From an uncultured Kineothrix sp. (lineage in GTDB: Bacteria > Bacillota > Clostridia > Lachnospirales > Lachnospiraceae): a stretch of 25,940 bases of DNA. The notes under the pieces were generated by a model that was not told the origin of the DNA, searched no databases, and saw only the letters and a list, made by a program, of their open reading frames with translations. Below are positions 1-8,572 of this stretch, piece after piece; the stretch's first letter is position 1, and every line of letters begins with the position of its first letter. Made by a program: the position numbers and the translations under genes. The stretch is from the NCBI GenBank assembly GCA_910587275.1, contig CAJUMD010000043.1, forward strand, positions 1 through 25,940. The letters run 5' to 3'.

Positions 1-2
1 AT

Positions 3-25
3 TGAGCCTATTTTTTTTCGGCTCA
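3..25 (-). terminator. Hairpin downstream of the TetR gene
   Basis: TGAGCC at 3-8 pairs with GGCTCA at 20-25 around an 11-nt loop, starting a few bases past the TetR stop codon. On the plus strand the stem is followed by a T run (27-31), so it may end transcripts in both directions. On the minus strand any U tract would lie outside the window. The stem is only six pairs, so the call is moderate. Confidence 0.4.
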
Positions 26-30
26 GTTTT

Positions 31-612
31 TCATAGATTACTTGACACTACCTTAATTTCTTTCCGTATCCCTTTGAATACCTGTGCAATCATTTTACTT
101 ATTTCTTCCGCGGTAAATATACACATGTTGGTTGCACAAAGCACCGCTATGCCGTGTGTGTAAATCCACAAATGACGGTATAACTGTTCTGCCTCATGTT
201 CGGACAGGCGGTATCCGTTTTGGACCGACAATAAAATTTCTTTGTAATTATCATCGAGCACGGGCAATACATTGGCAACTGCGGGGGGCTGCCGCTGCTC
301 TGACATAAAAAGCAGTTGAAACAGTTTTGGCTCTTGCATTGCAAAAAGAATATATTGCGTACCCACGCCCTTAAAAGCCAATTCCTGTTCCAATCCCCTC
401 CTGACATATCCGGCATAAAGCAGTTTTGCCGCTTTTTTAACTTCCGCCTGCACTTCTTCCATGCTTTGAAATACCGTGAAAATGGGTCTTGCAGAACTGC
501 CGAGTTTTCCGCCTAATGCCCTGGCAGATAAAGCCTCCATGCCATGTTCCTTTACGATGTCTAGTCCTGCCCGGATGATTTCATCCCGTGTAAACTTTGC
601 CTTTGGCGGCAT
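31..612 (-). CDS. TetR/AcrR-family transcriptional regulator
   Basis: A 193-residue protein, normal for TetR regulators. The N-terminal helix-turn-helix is visible: FTRDEIIRAGLDIVKEHG at about 7-24, then LSARALGGKLG (28-38) and a PIFTVF segment where TetR proteins carry the recognition helix. The C-terminal ligand domain contains HLWIYTHGIAVL, resembling the WHG-type TetR C-terminal domain. The start is supported by AAGGAGG just upstream. It reads in the same direction as the MMPL-GLUG operon but has its own near-perfect promoter and an adjacent palindrome, so autorepression is likely. Control of the neighbouring exporter is inferred from position only, because no copy of its palindrome was seen at the exporter promoter. 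The ligand is unknown. Confidence 0.88.
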   Translation of the reverse strand: MPPKAKFTRDEIIRAGLDIVKEHGMEALSARALGGKLGSSARPIFTVFQSMEEVQAEVKKAAKLLYAGYVRRGLEQELAFKGVGTQYILFAMQEPKLFQLLFMSEQRQPPAVANVLPVLDDNYKEILLSVQNGYRLSEHEAEQLYRHLWIYTHGIAVLCATNMCIFTAEEISKMIAQVFKGIRKEIKVVSSNL

Positions 613-643
613 ATCATATCCTCCTTACTCAAAATCATTTAAC

Positions 644-673
644 TAAAACACATGTATTAAAACTTATGTTTTA
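644..673 (-). promoter_or_regulatory. Palindromic operator-like site of the TetR gene
   Basis: TAAAACA (644-650) and TGTTTTA (667-673) form 7-bp inverted arms 16 bp apart, with further matches inside. On the minus strand the site begins right after the -10 box, covering the expected transcription start. This is the usual placement for autorepression by a TetR protein. Binding by this TetR is inferred. Confidence 0.6.
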
Positions 674-702
674 ATTATATGTACAGAAAGAACAGGTGTC
701 AA
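674..702 (-). promoter_or_regulatory. Sigma-A promoter of the TetR gene
   Basis: On the minus strand TTGACA (697-702) and TATAAT (674-679) are separated by exactly 17 bp, a perfect consensus. It lies about 60 bp upstream of the TetR start codon. The stretch 703-842 between this promoter and the end of the GLUG gene holds nothing else that I can support. Confidence 0.8.
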
Positions 703-842
703 TAGATTTCGAAAAATTTTTGCCGCTCCGTATCCGTTTTGATGCAAACGGTGTTTTTGATATGATTTTATTTGCTTATCAGGGCGTACGGATGCATAGC
801 CGGCTTATGCCTATTCCAAACTTCCTGCCGGAAACAGGACTT

Positions 843-3800
843 CTAATCCGGCGTTTCAGCCTTCTTCGCCCGCTTCCCCGCATATGCCTTTTTCCCTTTT
901 TTCACCAGCAGCACAAACAAAATCAATACCGCCGCAGCGCCTAAAGCGCAGGCTACGGTAATCCACATCCCCGACGGTTCTTCCACGATACAGAAAGACT
1001 GCTCTGCCCCCGTCATATCAACCTGAAGGTATTGTCCCCTTGCCTTACTTTCCAACTCTTTCCACGTCCCGTCCCGGTATCCCCATACCGCCGCCTTCCC
1101 GTATGGGTTCAAAAGCCGGACGGCAACGGTATCCGTATTTTTGATTGCGGCATTTTCCAGCGCTATGTCATAAATCACATGCTCGCCATGCACCTTTTCC
1201 GGCGGCTCCATGGCGCCAATACCGGCACGGAGCACGGTATCCTCCGTAAACCGCTGTTCCACCAGTGCGTACGGTTTTTCATAACTGCCGTTTCCGCCCG
1301 CCTCCTGTGTGCCGTTACTCTGTACTACCGTAACGTCTTCCTTATATTCACCAGTCACCAGCAGATTACCTGTCATCACCTGACCGGAATAGTCCGGCCA
1401 GGTACCGTAATACCCTGCCCTTTCGGGAATAGCCGGATAATCCAGTACGGACAGGCTTTCCCCGAATTTTACTTCCTGCACGCCAAGATACATACCGTCC
1501 ACCCTGAAAATGGCTTTCAGGTGGCGGAACTGTGACGGAAGGTTTTCCACAGTCAGCAGTTCCCCGTAACTGATGGGTTCCGCCACGCCCACATAGCTGA
1601 TATCGTCTATGCCGTAAAGATTCTCGCCCACATAATAGTTGCCGCTTACCTTAACTTCCTCGCCGTTTAAGGCATCGTCGTAATTTACGGTCTGTCCCGC
1701 AATGGCTCCTTTCCTCCCTATGGATGCCTCACAGTCCACCATGGCATAGCAGTCTTTCAGGGTATCCGCATATCCGGCAATCCCTCCTACGTTTTTCCCG
1801 CCGGAAACGGAGCAGAGCGCATAACAGCGCTTAATCATCGTATACGATTCCCCGCAGATACCGCCCACATAATCCCCTTCCGTACTTTCCACGCTTCCGT
1901 AACCTTCCGAATCCACCACGATACCGTGCCGCATATATCCTACGATACCGCCGGCGCCGTCTTTCTTCGCCGTTACATAGCCTTCGTTGACACTGTCTGT
2001 AATGATGCATTTTGTAAAGTACCTGCTGCCAATCCGGTAATCCACACTTCCTGCCGCACTGTCCTCCGGGTCTTCCTCATCGATGGACATGGCTCCCGCC
2101 ACGCCGCCCACGTTAATATCGCCTCTGACGATTCCCTTATTGGTGCAATTATTCGTCTTTCCGGTAGTAATACCTGCCGTGTCTTCCAAATCAATATCTT
2201 CGTAAAGCTCCTCCATACTGATGTCCCCGTAATGGATTACGTTATCCGCCAGCAGGTTAAAAATCACGTTTATCTGGTTATTGACTGCCCTTAAATCGTC
2301 GTTTACCACATCCGTATAGTCGGAGGCATTCCCGCTCAAATTCTTAATGCTGTCCGACATGCCCTTCAACTGGTCGTGCAGGTTCTCCCTGTTGTTGTCA
2401 AATTCCGCACCCAGCTTGGAAAAACGGATATCCGGCTGCCCGTTCACATAATCCACCATACCCTTAGCTTCCCTGGTCGCCGATTTCACGGAATCCACGG
2501 CGCCCTGCATATGTTCCAACGCTGCCTTTATTTCGTCCCCGACCGCTTCCATCTTGTCTGCCGCCTGCTGTCCCAAAATATTGGAAACCACCGTCAAATT
2601 GCCCAGTACGGCGGACGTGGCACCCGACATTTCTTCCAGCGCCTGGGATAGTTCAGCAAGCTGTCCGGGCGTTGCACCGGAACTTTCCTGTATTTCCCGA
2701 ATGATGGCATTCACTTTCTCCGCAGCCGCCTGCTGTGCCTGAATCGCGCTCTCAATATCTCCTTTGGCGCTGTCCACCGCCTGCGACTTATCCCACTTGC
2801 GGAAAGAAATATCCACCTGGTAAACACTGCCGCCGCTTACGTCAAACCGGTACGAATATTCGCCGTCCCCGGACCTTGTGACGGGTATGTTCCCTCCTTC
2901 CGCCGTTACAGAGGGCATTCCGTCCACGGTATACGCCCCGTCAGGATTCACGGTCAGGAATGCCGCACCTCCGTCTACCGTACAGGATGCATTACCGCTC
3001 AGGTTGGAAGAAAGTTTAATCACCGGCTCTTTGGCGCCGGTATCCCCGCTGCCGGCTTCTGTTCCTGTCCCCGTTCCTTCTTCCGTTCCCGCCGGATTTC
3101 CGGCCCCGTCTTTTACAGGATTCCCGCTTCCGCCTTCCGTTCCGGCTCCCGCTTCCGCAGAGTTTCCGTTTCCTCCTTCCTCTCCGGCTCCCGCTTCCGC
3201 AGAGTTTCCGTTTCCTCCTTCCTCTCCGGCTCCTGCTTCCGCAGGATTTCCGCTTCCTCCTTCCGCTCCGCCGGTTTCCTGCGGTTCCCCGTTTTCTTTG
3301 CCGGAATCTTCGGAATCTTCCGCTTCCGTATCCAAAATTATGTTTTTCCTATCGGAAACAATATCGTCTCCCGCACTCATAAGCAGTTTCATCGTATATA
3401 CAGCGCTGCTGCCGTAAACTTCCTGCCTGCCGGAAAACAATGCGGCTTCACCCATACCGGCATCATTGCCGTCAGGGATACTGCCGTCCGTATCCGTCCC
3501 GCCCTGGTCCGGCTGGCTGTCTGCACCATCCGACGTGCTGACATTTCCGTCCGCTTCAGGAGCACCGGCATCCGATTGACCGCTTCCGGTTCCACTTCCC
3601 GCAGCATTACCGTCCGGGCTGACGCTTCCGGTTCCCGGTATACCCATATCCGCGCCGCCGCTTCCGGTTCCTGTAATACCGCCGTCCGGGCTGACGCTTC
3701 CCGGTATACTCCCATCCTCACCGTCACCACCGTTTTCCGTTACACCGTCGTTTCCGGCGTTTCCCCCATCCGGGTTTGTTTCACTGCTTCCTGCGTTCCC

Positions 3801-5693
3801 GGCATCCGGGTTTGTTCCACTGCTTCCTGCGTTCCCGGCATCCGGGTTTGTTTCACTACTGCCTGCGTTCCCGGCATCCGGGTTCCCGCTCCCCGGTACG
3901 CTGTCATCCGGTCGTTTTCCGTCCGTCTCCGGTGCACTTATATCCGGCTGGCTGTTTCCTGCTCCCGGTATGCTGCCATCCGGCATCCCGTTTCCGGGCG
4001 CATCGCCATCGTCCTCCCCGCCGCCATCATCCCCCGTTTCTCCCTGATAACCAAAGTACGCTTCCACCCTGACATTCGGTTCCGGCATCACAAAAGAATA
4101 ATCCCTGTCATTTTCCATCTGCACGCCGATACCGTTACCGTCCGCATCCACAGCACGGATGCTTTCCAAACCATAATCCGCATTCGGCTCCACCATGATA
4201 TGTACGGTATCCCCCGCCTGCGGATAATGCTGTAAACTCAGGATATTCCCGCCTACGGTAGATAACAGCGTCAGCCTGGCGTAGTCCGTTTCCACATATT
4301 CGCCGCCGATATTCCCCATTTCCTTCAACTCATCGGCAATCTTCCCAAATTCCTGGTTTGCCTTGGAAAAACTGTCCTCCGCGGCATAAAAATCATCAAA
4401 CACCGCCGGAAGCATATCCGTGACATGCCCCAGCCGGTCCGTCACCGCCTGCACCTGGTCCAGATTATTATCCACAAAGTCCCCAATCTGCCCCACCAAC
4501 GCATCCCCGGCATCCACTGCCCCGTCGCTGTAAGATGCCAGACTGTCGATATCACCCTTGATTACATTTTTCCCGGCTTCCATATCATTGATGGTCTTTT
4601 CGATTAAATCATGAAGCCGGTTGACCGCATTGCGCAGCGACATGGCTTCATCCACTTCAATATACGGCTCCATCTGTCCCACAATACCGCCGACATCCTT
4701 CCTGCCGTACACCGTCCCGATATTTGTACAGGACGTTACCACGCCGGACTGCCTTCCTGCAATGCCGCCGATATTGTATCCGGTATGCTCATACCCGACC
4801 CTGCCATAATTGGAACACCCGATAATCACGCCGTCGGAATAGCCCGCAATACCCCCTGTGTCCACACCGCTGAAAATCTCTGCCTCGGATTCCGTGATAC
4901 TGATGCTGAGGAAGATTCCCATACCCATTTCATCGTCTTCCTCCACCCATTCGCTGTCATTGTTAATACAGGAACGGTTAACGCAGTAAGACAAGGCGCC
5001 ATGGTTCTTTCCGGCAATACCTCCCGTGGAATAATATCCCGTTACGCGTCCCCCGGCAAAACAATTCCGCACCGTGCCCATACCCTCGTTTACACCCACC
5101 AATCCGCCAACGGTGGTTTTCCCGCTGACCGTCCCCTGGAAACTGCATTTTTGGATGGTGCCGTAATTGACGCCGCACAGACCGCCGATACATTCCTTTT
5201 CATCCGATGCAATGACTTCCCCTTTTAACGTCAGATTTTCCACAATCCCGTCTTTCTCAATGTAGCGGAACAATCCCGCCACATAGCCGTCCCCGCTGTA
5301 ACGGAATCCCGAAATGGTGTGCCCCTGCCCGTCAAAAATGCCGGTAAATACCGGAACGGCGCCAAATCCGGTATCCGACAGGTCAATATCCGCATTCAGG
5401 ACCACCCTTTTATCCGCGGACCATGCATCCACGGTACAGTTTGCCGCAAAAGAAAGAAAATCCTCCGCCGTATTGATTTCAACCACTTCCCAAACGGTTT
5501 CTTCTTCCGCATCCGTTCCGGCTTCCTTCCCATCTTCTTTCTCCGTTTTTTCTTCCGCTTCTTCCGCATACAGGTTCTGCACCGGAATCATGCTGCAGGC
5601 CAATGCCAGCACCATCCCATAGGATGCCGCCTTTATAAAAAAATTCCGGCGGTTCTTCCTATGCTTTATTTTCTGCTCTATTTTCCGCTTCAT
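843..5693 (-). CDS. Giant membrane-anchored GLUG-repeat surface protein
   Basis: A 1616-residue secreted protein of unknown function. The start is chosen for the AGGAGG 8-9 nt upstream; the frame stays open further 5' inside the MMPL gene. A signal peptide (1-43) ends at LYA. By eye the order is: GLUG-type repeats (GGLVGVN, GGIAGKN, GGIAGRQ; about 98-341); predicted coiled coil 348-458; InlB-like beta repeat 470-550; long Gly/Asp/Pro/Ser/Glu-rich linker 550-891; second beta repeat about 895-968; coiled coil 970-1142; more GLUG repeats 1181-1345; beta-rich region; one TM helix 1575-1596 with a lysine-rich tail. There is no LPXTG motif. The gene overlaps the MMPL gene by 35 bp, so the two are co-translated and probably act together at the envelope. 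The near mirror-image order is unusual. Confidence 0.85.
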   Translation of the reverse strand: MKRKIEQKIKHRKNRRNFFIKAASYGMVLALACSMIPVQNLYAEEAEEKTEKEDGKEAGTDAEEETVWEVVEINTAEDFLSFAANCTVDAWSADKRVVLNADIDLSDTGFGAVPVFTGIFDGQGHTISGFRYSGDGYVAGLFRYIEKDGIVENLTLKGEVIASDEKECIGGLCGVNYGTIQKCSFQGTVSGKTTVGGLVGVNEGMGTVRNCFAGGRVTGYYSTGGIAGKNHGALSYCVNRSCINNDSEWVEEDDEMGMGIFLSISITESEAEIFSGVDTGGIAGYSDGVIIGCSNYGRVGYEHTGYNIGGIAGRQSGVVTSCTNIGTVYGRKDVGGIVGQMEPYIEVDEAMSLRNAVNRLHDLIEKTINDMEAGKNVIKGDIDSLASYSDGAVDAGDALVGQIGDFVDNNLDQVQAVTDRLGHVTDMLPAVFDDFYAAEDSFSKANQEFGKIADELKEMGNIGGEYVETDYARLTLLSTVGGNILSLQHYPQAGDTVHIMVEPNADYGLESIRAVDADGNGIGVQMENDRDYSFVMPEPNVRVEAYFGYQGETGDDGGGEDDGDAPGNGMPDGSIPGAGNSQPDISAPETDGKRPDDSVPGSGNPDAGNAGSSETNPDAGNAGSSGTNPDAGNAGSSETNPDGGNAGNDGVTENGGDGEDGSIPGSVSPDGGITGTGSGGADMGIPGTGSVSPDGNAAGSGTGSGQSDAGAPEADGNVSTSDGADSQPDQGGTDTDGSIPDGNDAGMGEAALFSGRQEVYGSSAVYTMKLLMSAGDDIVSDRKNIILDTEAEDSEDSGKENGEPQETGGAEGGSGNPAEAGAGEEGGNGNSAEAGAGEEGGNGNSAEAGAGTEGGSGNPVKDGAGNPAGTEEGTGTGTEAGSGDTGAKEPVIKLSSNLSGNASCTVDGGAAFLTVNPDGAYTVDGMPSVTAEGGNIPVTRSGDGEYSYRFDVSGGSVYQVDISFRKWDKSQAVDSAKGDIESAIQAQQAAAEKVNAIIREIQESSGATPGQLAELSQALEEMSGATSAVLGNLTVVSNILGQQAADKMEAVGDEIKAALEHMQGAVDSVKSATREAKGMVDYVNGQPDIRFSKLGAEFDNNRENLHDQLKGMSDSIKNLSGNASDYTDVVNDDLRAVNNQINVIFNLLADNVIHYGDISMEELYEDIDLEDTAGITTGKTNNCTNKGIVRGDINVGGVAGAMSIDEEDPEDSAAGSVDYRIGSRYFTKCIITDSVNEGYVTAKKDGAGGIVGYMRHGIVVDSEGYGSVESTEGDYVGGICGESYTMIKRCYALCSVSGGKNVGGIAGYADTLKDCYAMVDCEASIGRKGAIAGQTVNYDDALNGEEVKVSGNYYVGENLYGIDDISYVGVAEPISYGELLTVENLPSQFRHLKAIFRVDGMYLGVQEVKFGESLSVLDYPAIPERAGYYGTWPDYSGQVMTGNLLVTGEYKEDVTVVQSNGTQEAGGNGSYEKPYALVEQRFTEDTVLRAGIGAMEPPEKVHGEHVIYDIALENAAIKNTDTVAVRLLNPYGKAAVWGYRDGTWKELESKARGQYLQVDMTGAEQSFCIVEEPSGMWITVACALGAAAVLILFVLLVKKGKKAYAGKRAKKAETPD
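3142..3267 (-). repeat. Three 42-bp tandem repeats in the linker of the GLUG protein
   Basis: Three consecutive 42-bp units (from 3142, 3184 and 3226) encode a 14-residue motif of the AEAGAGEEGGNGNS type. The first two units are nearly identical. They lie in the low-complexity linker, where unit number could change without a frameshift. Confidence 0.8.
3767..3874 (-). repeat. Three 36-bp tandem repeats in the linker of the GLUG protein
   Basis: Three 36-bp units (from 3767, 3803 and 3839) plus a partial fourth encode a 12-residue NPDAGNAGSSET-like motif. The unit is a multiple of three, so copy-number change keeps the frame. It is distinct from the 42-bp array in the same linker. Confidence 0.8.
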
Positions 5694-8178
5694 TTTCCGT
5701 GCCCTCCTTTTCCTTCTGCACAAGCAATGCCAGGTCGCTGCCGTCATCCTCCCTTGTCTCCATTTTTCCCATGTTGACAAACAGGCTTGCGTCCCCGCGT
5801 ATGAAACCGTGCATTTCACCGATTACCGTACCGTTAATCTGCCCCTGCACCAAACCGTCCACACGCATCAGCCCGGAGCTTTTCTCCAGCTTTAACGGAA
5901 TGGACACGGCAAAAGACGTCCGGTCAATGATCTTCTCCCCAAGCAGCAGAATCTGCGGCAGAACGAACATAACGATTACGATAGACATGATGGTTCCCCT
6001 CCCCAGACACTGTCCGATGCCGCAGATAGCGCCGTCCGAAGACATTTGCCCAATCAGGATTCCCGCAAGGGCAAGCATGGAACCGGAGGTAACGATGGTA
6101 GGAAACGCAAAGTTCATCGTTTCCACAATAGCATCCTTTTTGGACATTTTATCTTTCAATTCCATAAAACGTCCCGAAATTACAATGGCGTAGTCAATAT
6201 TTGCGCCCATCTGGATGGAACTGACAATCAGGTAACTCATAAAAAATACATTCTTCTGCTGTATCGCCGGAACAGAAAAATTAATCCAGATAACACCTTG
6301 GATAACCATAATTAACAGCACGGGCATACCGGCTGACATAAAGGTAAACAGCAGCACCACCAGCACCGCCATAACCGAAACCACGTTTACCACCGTATTA
6401 TCCCGTTGAAAAGTCTTATACAAGTCATACTGGCTGGTCGCCTCGCCGGGAATCAATATGCTTCCCTCATAATACCTTCCGGCAATCCGGTGCATCTCAT
6501 CCAAAAAGGCAAACGTCTCCTCCCCTTCTTCCGGCAGGTTCAGATATACCAGCATACGGCTGTAATCCTCCCCCTGTAACTGGTCAAGGGCAATCTGCAT
6601 CTTCGTATGGGCATCCTCCAGCGTATCCATCGATTCATCGTCCAGCGTGACATATCCTTCGTCCACCTCGTCATACAGAAACATGAACATATCAATGAGC
6701 GGGACACTGTATGTAGAAAGCCCGTTGACGATTTTCGCATAATTCTCATCGTTCACCGCATAAGCCATATACAAAAGCTGCGCAACTTCATAATCCAGTT
6801 CCAAAAGCTCGGAAAAATCCCTTGCCGTCAGCTTATCCGTCAACATGTAGCCGTCCATGGCTTCCGTATTGGCAAGCCCCATGGTGTAGTCGATTTCCTC
6901 CCTTGCATCCAGTTCTTCCAGCAGTTTCTTTTCCTTTTCGTAATTGCCTGCCGGCACCACCAAAGCCACCATATTGGAATCGCCGAAACTTTCCGTTATC
7001 ATCGCATCCACCACCATGGCGTCGCTCTGCACGGGCGTTTCCAGCATGGTATAGCCGTACACGTAAGGACATTTGGACGACATCAGATATGCCGCAACAA
7101 TCAGTACCAAAAACAGGGGCGGCATCACGTATTTCGACGCATATGCAAATTTTCCGACAAAGGGAATTTTAGGAATGAAGCTCTTGTGCTTCGTCTTATC
7201 CATGGCATTGCCAAACAGCATGATAAGACCCGGCATAAGCAGAAAAACCGCCAAAAGACTTAAAACAATGGCGCGGATTAAGCAAAGCGCCATATCGCTG
7301 CCGATGCCGAACTGCATGAACATCATGGCAATCAGTCCGCCCACCGTCGTTAAGGAGCTGGAAGATATCTCCGGTATCGCTTTGCTCAGCGCTACGATAT
7401 CCGCCTCCCTTGTGGGCAGTTTCTGGTGTTCTTCCTTATAGCGGTTACAGAAAATAACGGCATAGTCAATGGACAGCGCAAGCTGCAGGACAATGGTCAC
7501 GGAATTGGATACGAAAGAAATGGTTCCCATCATGAAATTCGTTCCCTTCGTAATCAGCGCCGCGGCACAAAAGGTCAGCAAAAGCACCGGGACTTCCGCC
7601 CATGTCTCCGACGTGAAAAGCAGTACGGAAACCACTACGATTGCCACCAGCACACTAATAACCTTCATTTCACTGGCAATCTGCTCTGCCGATGCATCCC
7701 CCATGGATGTGGAAACATAAATGTCATACCCCGCCAGCAATGCTTCTATTTCATCCAGGGCGGCAAGCGCACGCTCATCCGTTTCCCCATAACCAAACGT
7801 AATATCATACAAAGCGGAAAAATTGTTATAATGTTCTTCGGTACTGTCAAAAGTCAGCATGATAACCGAATCAAGCCCCTTGAGCCGCTCCGAAATATTC
7901 TCCGCTTCCGCATACGGAATGTTTGTAACCATCACCTTAGCCGTCCCATAGGTCATAAACTGCTCCTCCATACGGTCAAGCCCCTGTCTCGTTTCCGTCG
8001 TATCCGGCAGATATGCCGACATGGCATTCTCCACCGTCACCCAGTTCATGGATACCACCGAAAAAATTAAAGCGATACCGAACAACAGGAAAAACAAGTT
8101 GCGTCTGTCGACAATGAATGTGGCGACCTTTAACATAAAGCCGCCTTCTTCCTTGCCGCTCTTAGGTTGTGCTGCCAT
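5659..8178 (-). CDS. MMPL/RND-family transporter
   Basis: An 839-residue polytopic membrane protein of the MMPL branch of the RND superfamily, which exports lipids or other hydrophobic molecules using the proton gradient. TM1 spans about 28-45, followed by an extracytoplasmic loop, a helix bundle, a second large loop and a second bundle. Both halves carry the Asp-Tyr pair expected for proton relay: D238-Y239 in LSIDYAVIF and D662-Y663 in GANIDYAIVI. The C-terminal tail (about 765-839) is hydrophilic and ends in an Asn/Glu/Ala repeat. GGAGGAG lies 8 nt before the start. It is the first gene of an operon with the overlapping GLUG protein. The substrate cannot be read from sequence; a partnership with the GLUG protein is inferred from the overlap. 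Confidence 0.92.
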   Translation of the reverse strand: MAAQPKSGKEEGGFMLKVATFIVDRRNLFFLLFGIALIFSVVSMNWVTVENAMSAYLPDTTETRQGLDRMEEQFMTYGTAKVMVTNIPYAEAENISERLKGLDSVIMLTFDSTEEHYNNFSALYDITFGYGETDERALAALDEIEALLAGYDIYVSTSMGDASAEQIASEMKVISVLVAIVVVSVLLFTSETWAEVPVLLLTFCAAALITKGTNFMMGTISFVSNSVTIVLQLALSIDYAVIFCNRYKEEHQKLPTREADIVALSKAIPEISSSSLTTVGGLIAMMFMQFGIGSDMALCLIRAIVLSLLAVFLLMPGLIMLFGNAMDKTKHKSFIPKIPFVGKFAYASKYVMPPLFLVLIVAAYLMSSKCPYVYGYTMLETPVQSDAMVVDAMITESFGDSNMVALVVPAGNYEKEKKLLEELDAREEIDYTMGLANTEAMDGYMLTDKLTARDFSELLELDYEVAQLLYMAYAVNDENYAKIVNGLSTYSVPLIDMFMFLYDEVDEGYVTLDDESMDTLEDAHTKMQIALDQLQGEDYSRMLVYLNLPEEGEETFAFLDEMHRIAGRYYEGSILIPGEATSQYDLYKTFQRDNTVVNVVSVMAVLVVLLFTFMSAGMPVLLIMVIQGVIWINFSVPAIQQKNVFFMSYLIVSSIQMGANIDYAIVISGRFMELKDKMSKKDAIVETMNFAFPTIVTSGSMLALAGILIGQMSSDGAICGIGQCLGRGTIMSIVIVMFVLPQILLLGEKIIDRTSFAVSIPLKLEKSSGLMRVDGLVQGQINGTVIGEMHGFIRGDASLFVNMGKMETREDDGSDLALLVQKEKEGTENEAENRAENKA

Positions 8179-8382
8179 CTTACCACTCCTCCGTTTTTAA
8201 AGCATCCCCCGCATCCCTTTTCCCCAAAGCCAGCCAAATGACCCCGCCGTATAGGGCGGAGTCATTATTTTTGTACATGCGGGGCAGGCTGCCCCACCGT
8301 TTTCGTATGGCGCTGCCTGCTTATACGGGCGCGTCCGTTCCACTGCTTTTGGGAACGGATGAATGACGGATGCAATTTGATA
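8179..8382 (-). promoter_or_regulatory. Long structured 5' leader of the MMPL operon
   Basis: About 200 nt separate the predicted transcription start from the MMPL start codon. On the minus strand the leader holds at least three strong hairpins: TCCGTTCC/GGAACGGA (8334-8359), a compact GGGGCAG/CTGCCCC (8281-8295), and AATGAC plus CCGCC pairing with GGCGG plus GTCATT (8237-8266). The ribosome site follows in an unpaired A-rich stretch. I recognise no known riboswitch consensus. Structure and length suggest cis-regulation, but this is unproven. On the plus strand the 8237-8266 hairpin is followed by ATTTTTG and could act as a terminator there. Confidence 0.45.
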
Positions 8383-8388
8383 CTGAAC

Positions 8389-8417
8389 ATTATATTACAT
8401 ATCATTCATTTCTTCAA
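8389..8417 (-). promoter_or_regulatory. Sigma-A promoter of the MMPL-GLUG operon
   Basis: On the minus strand TTGAAG (8412-8417) and TATAAT (8389-8394) are 17 bp apart. An inverted repeat flanks the promoter: TTCAAGTATC at 8413-8422 and GATACTGAA at 8379-8387. It matches with a one-base bulge and could be paired half-sites for a repressor. Confidence 0.65.
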
Positions 8418-8503
8418 GTATCCATTTTACGTATAATTTTTAATGTGTAACGAATCAGGCGGACGTGCAGGAAGGGTTTTTTTGCTTGGCGGCGGCAGCG
8501 CCC

Positions 8504-8532
8504 TTGTCCAGCTCATCCATCCGTAGTATAAT
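8504..8532 (+). promoter_or_regulatory. Sigma-A promoter of the HD-domain gene
   Basis: TTGTCC (8504-8509) and a perfect TATAAT (8527-8532) are spaced by 17 bp, 40 bp before the start codon of the HD-domain gene. It is divergent from the MMPL promoter about 90 bp away. Confidence 0.6.
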
Positions 8533-8572
8533 ACGATTATCTTACAATCCAAATGAAAAGGAGACCATGAAA

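Noticed and set aside
734..757. CCGTTT/AAACGG hairpin with a short T run on the plus strand
   Set aside because: A possible terminator shape, but no plus-strand gene ends there, and for the minus-strand GLUG gene the T run is on the wrong side.
696..944. Small plus-strand open frame beside the TetR promoter
   Set aside because: No ribosome site, it overlaps the 3' end of the GLUG gene, and the peptide has no recognisable feature.
3576..4235. Long plus-strand open frame antisense to the GLUG gene linker
   Set aside because: It mirrors the GC-rich repetitive linker, has no ribosome site, and its product is Arg/Ser/Thr-rich low complexity. The minus-strand frame is clearly the gene.
5694..5819. 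Longer start for the GLUG protein inside the MMPL gene
   Set aside because: The extension lacks a ribosome site and would bury the signal peptide behind 42 residues. The ATG at 5693 has AGGAGG at good spacing.
6607..8070. Two plus-strand open frames antisense to the MMPL gene
   Set aside because: Their composition (His/Arg/Gln-rich) is typical of antisense frames, there are no ribosome sites, and the MMPL frame has recognisable motifs throughout.
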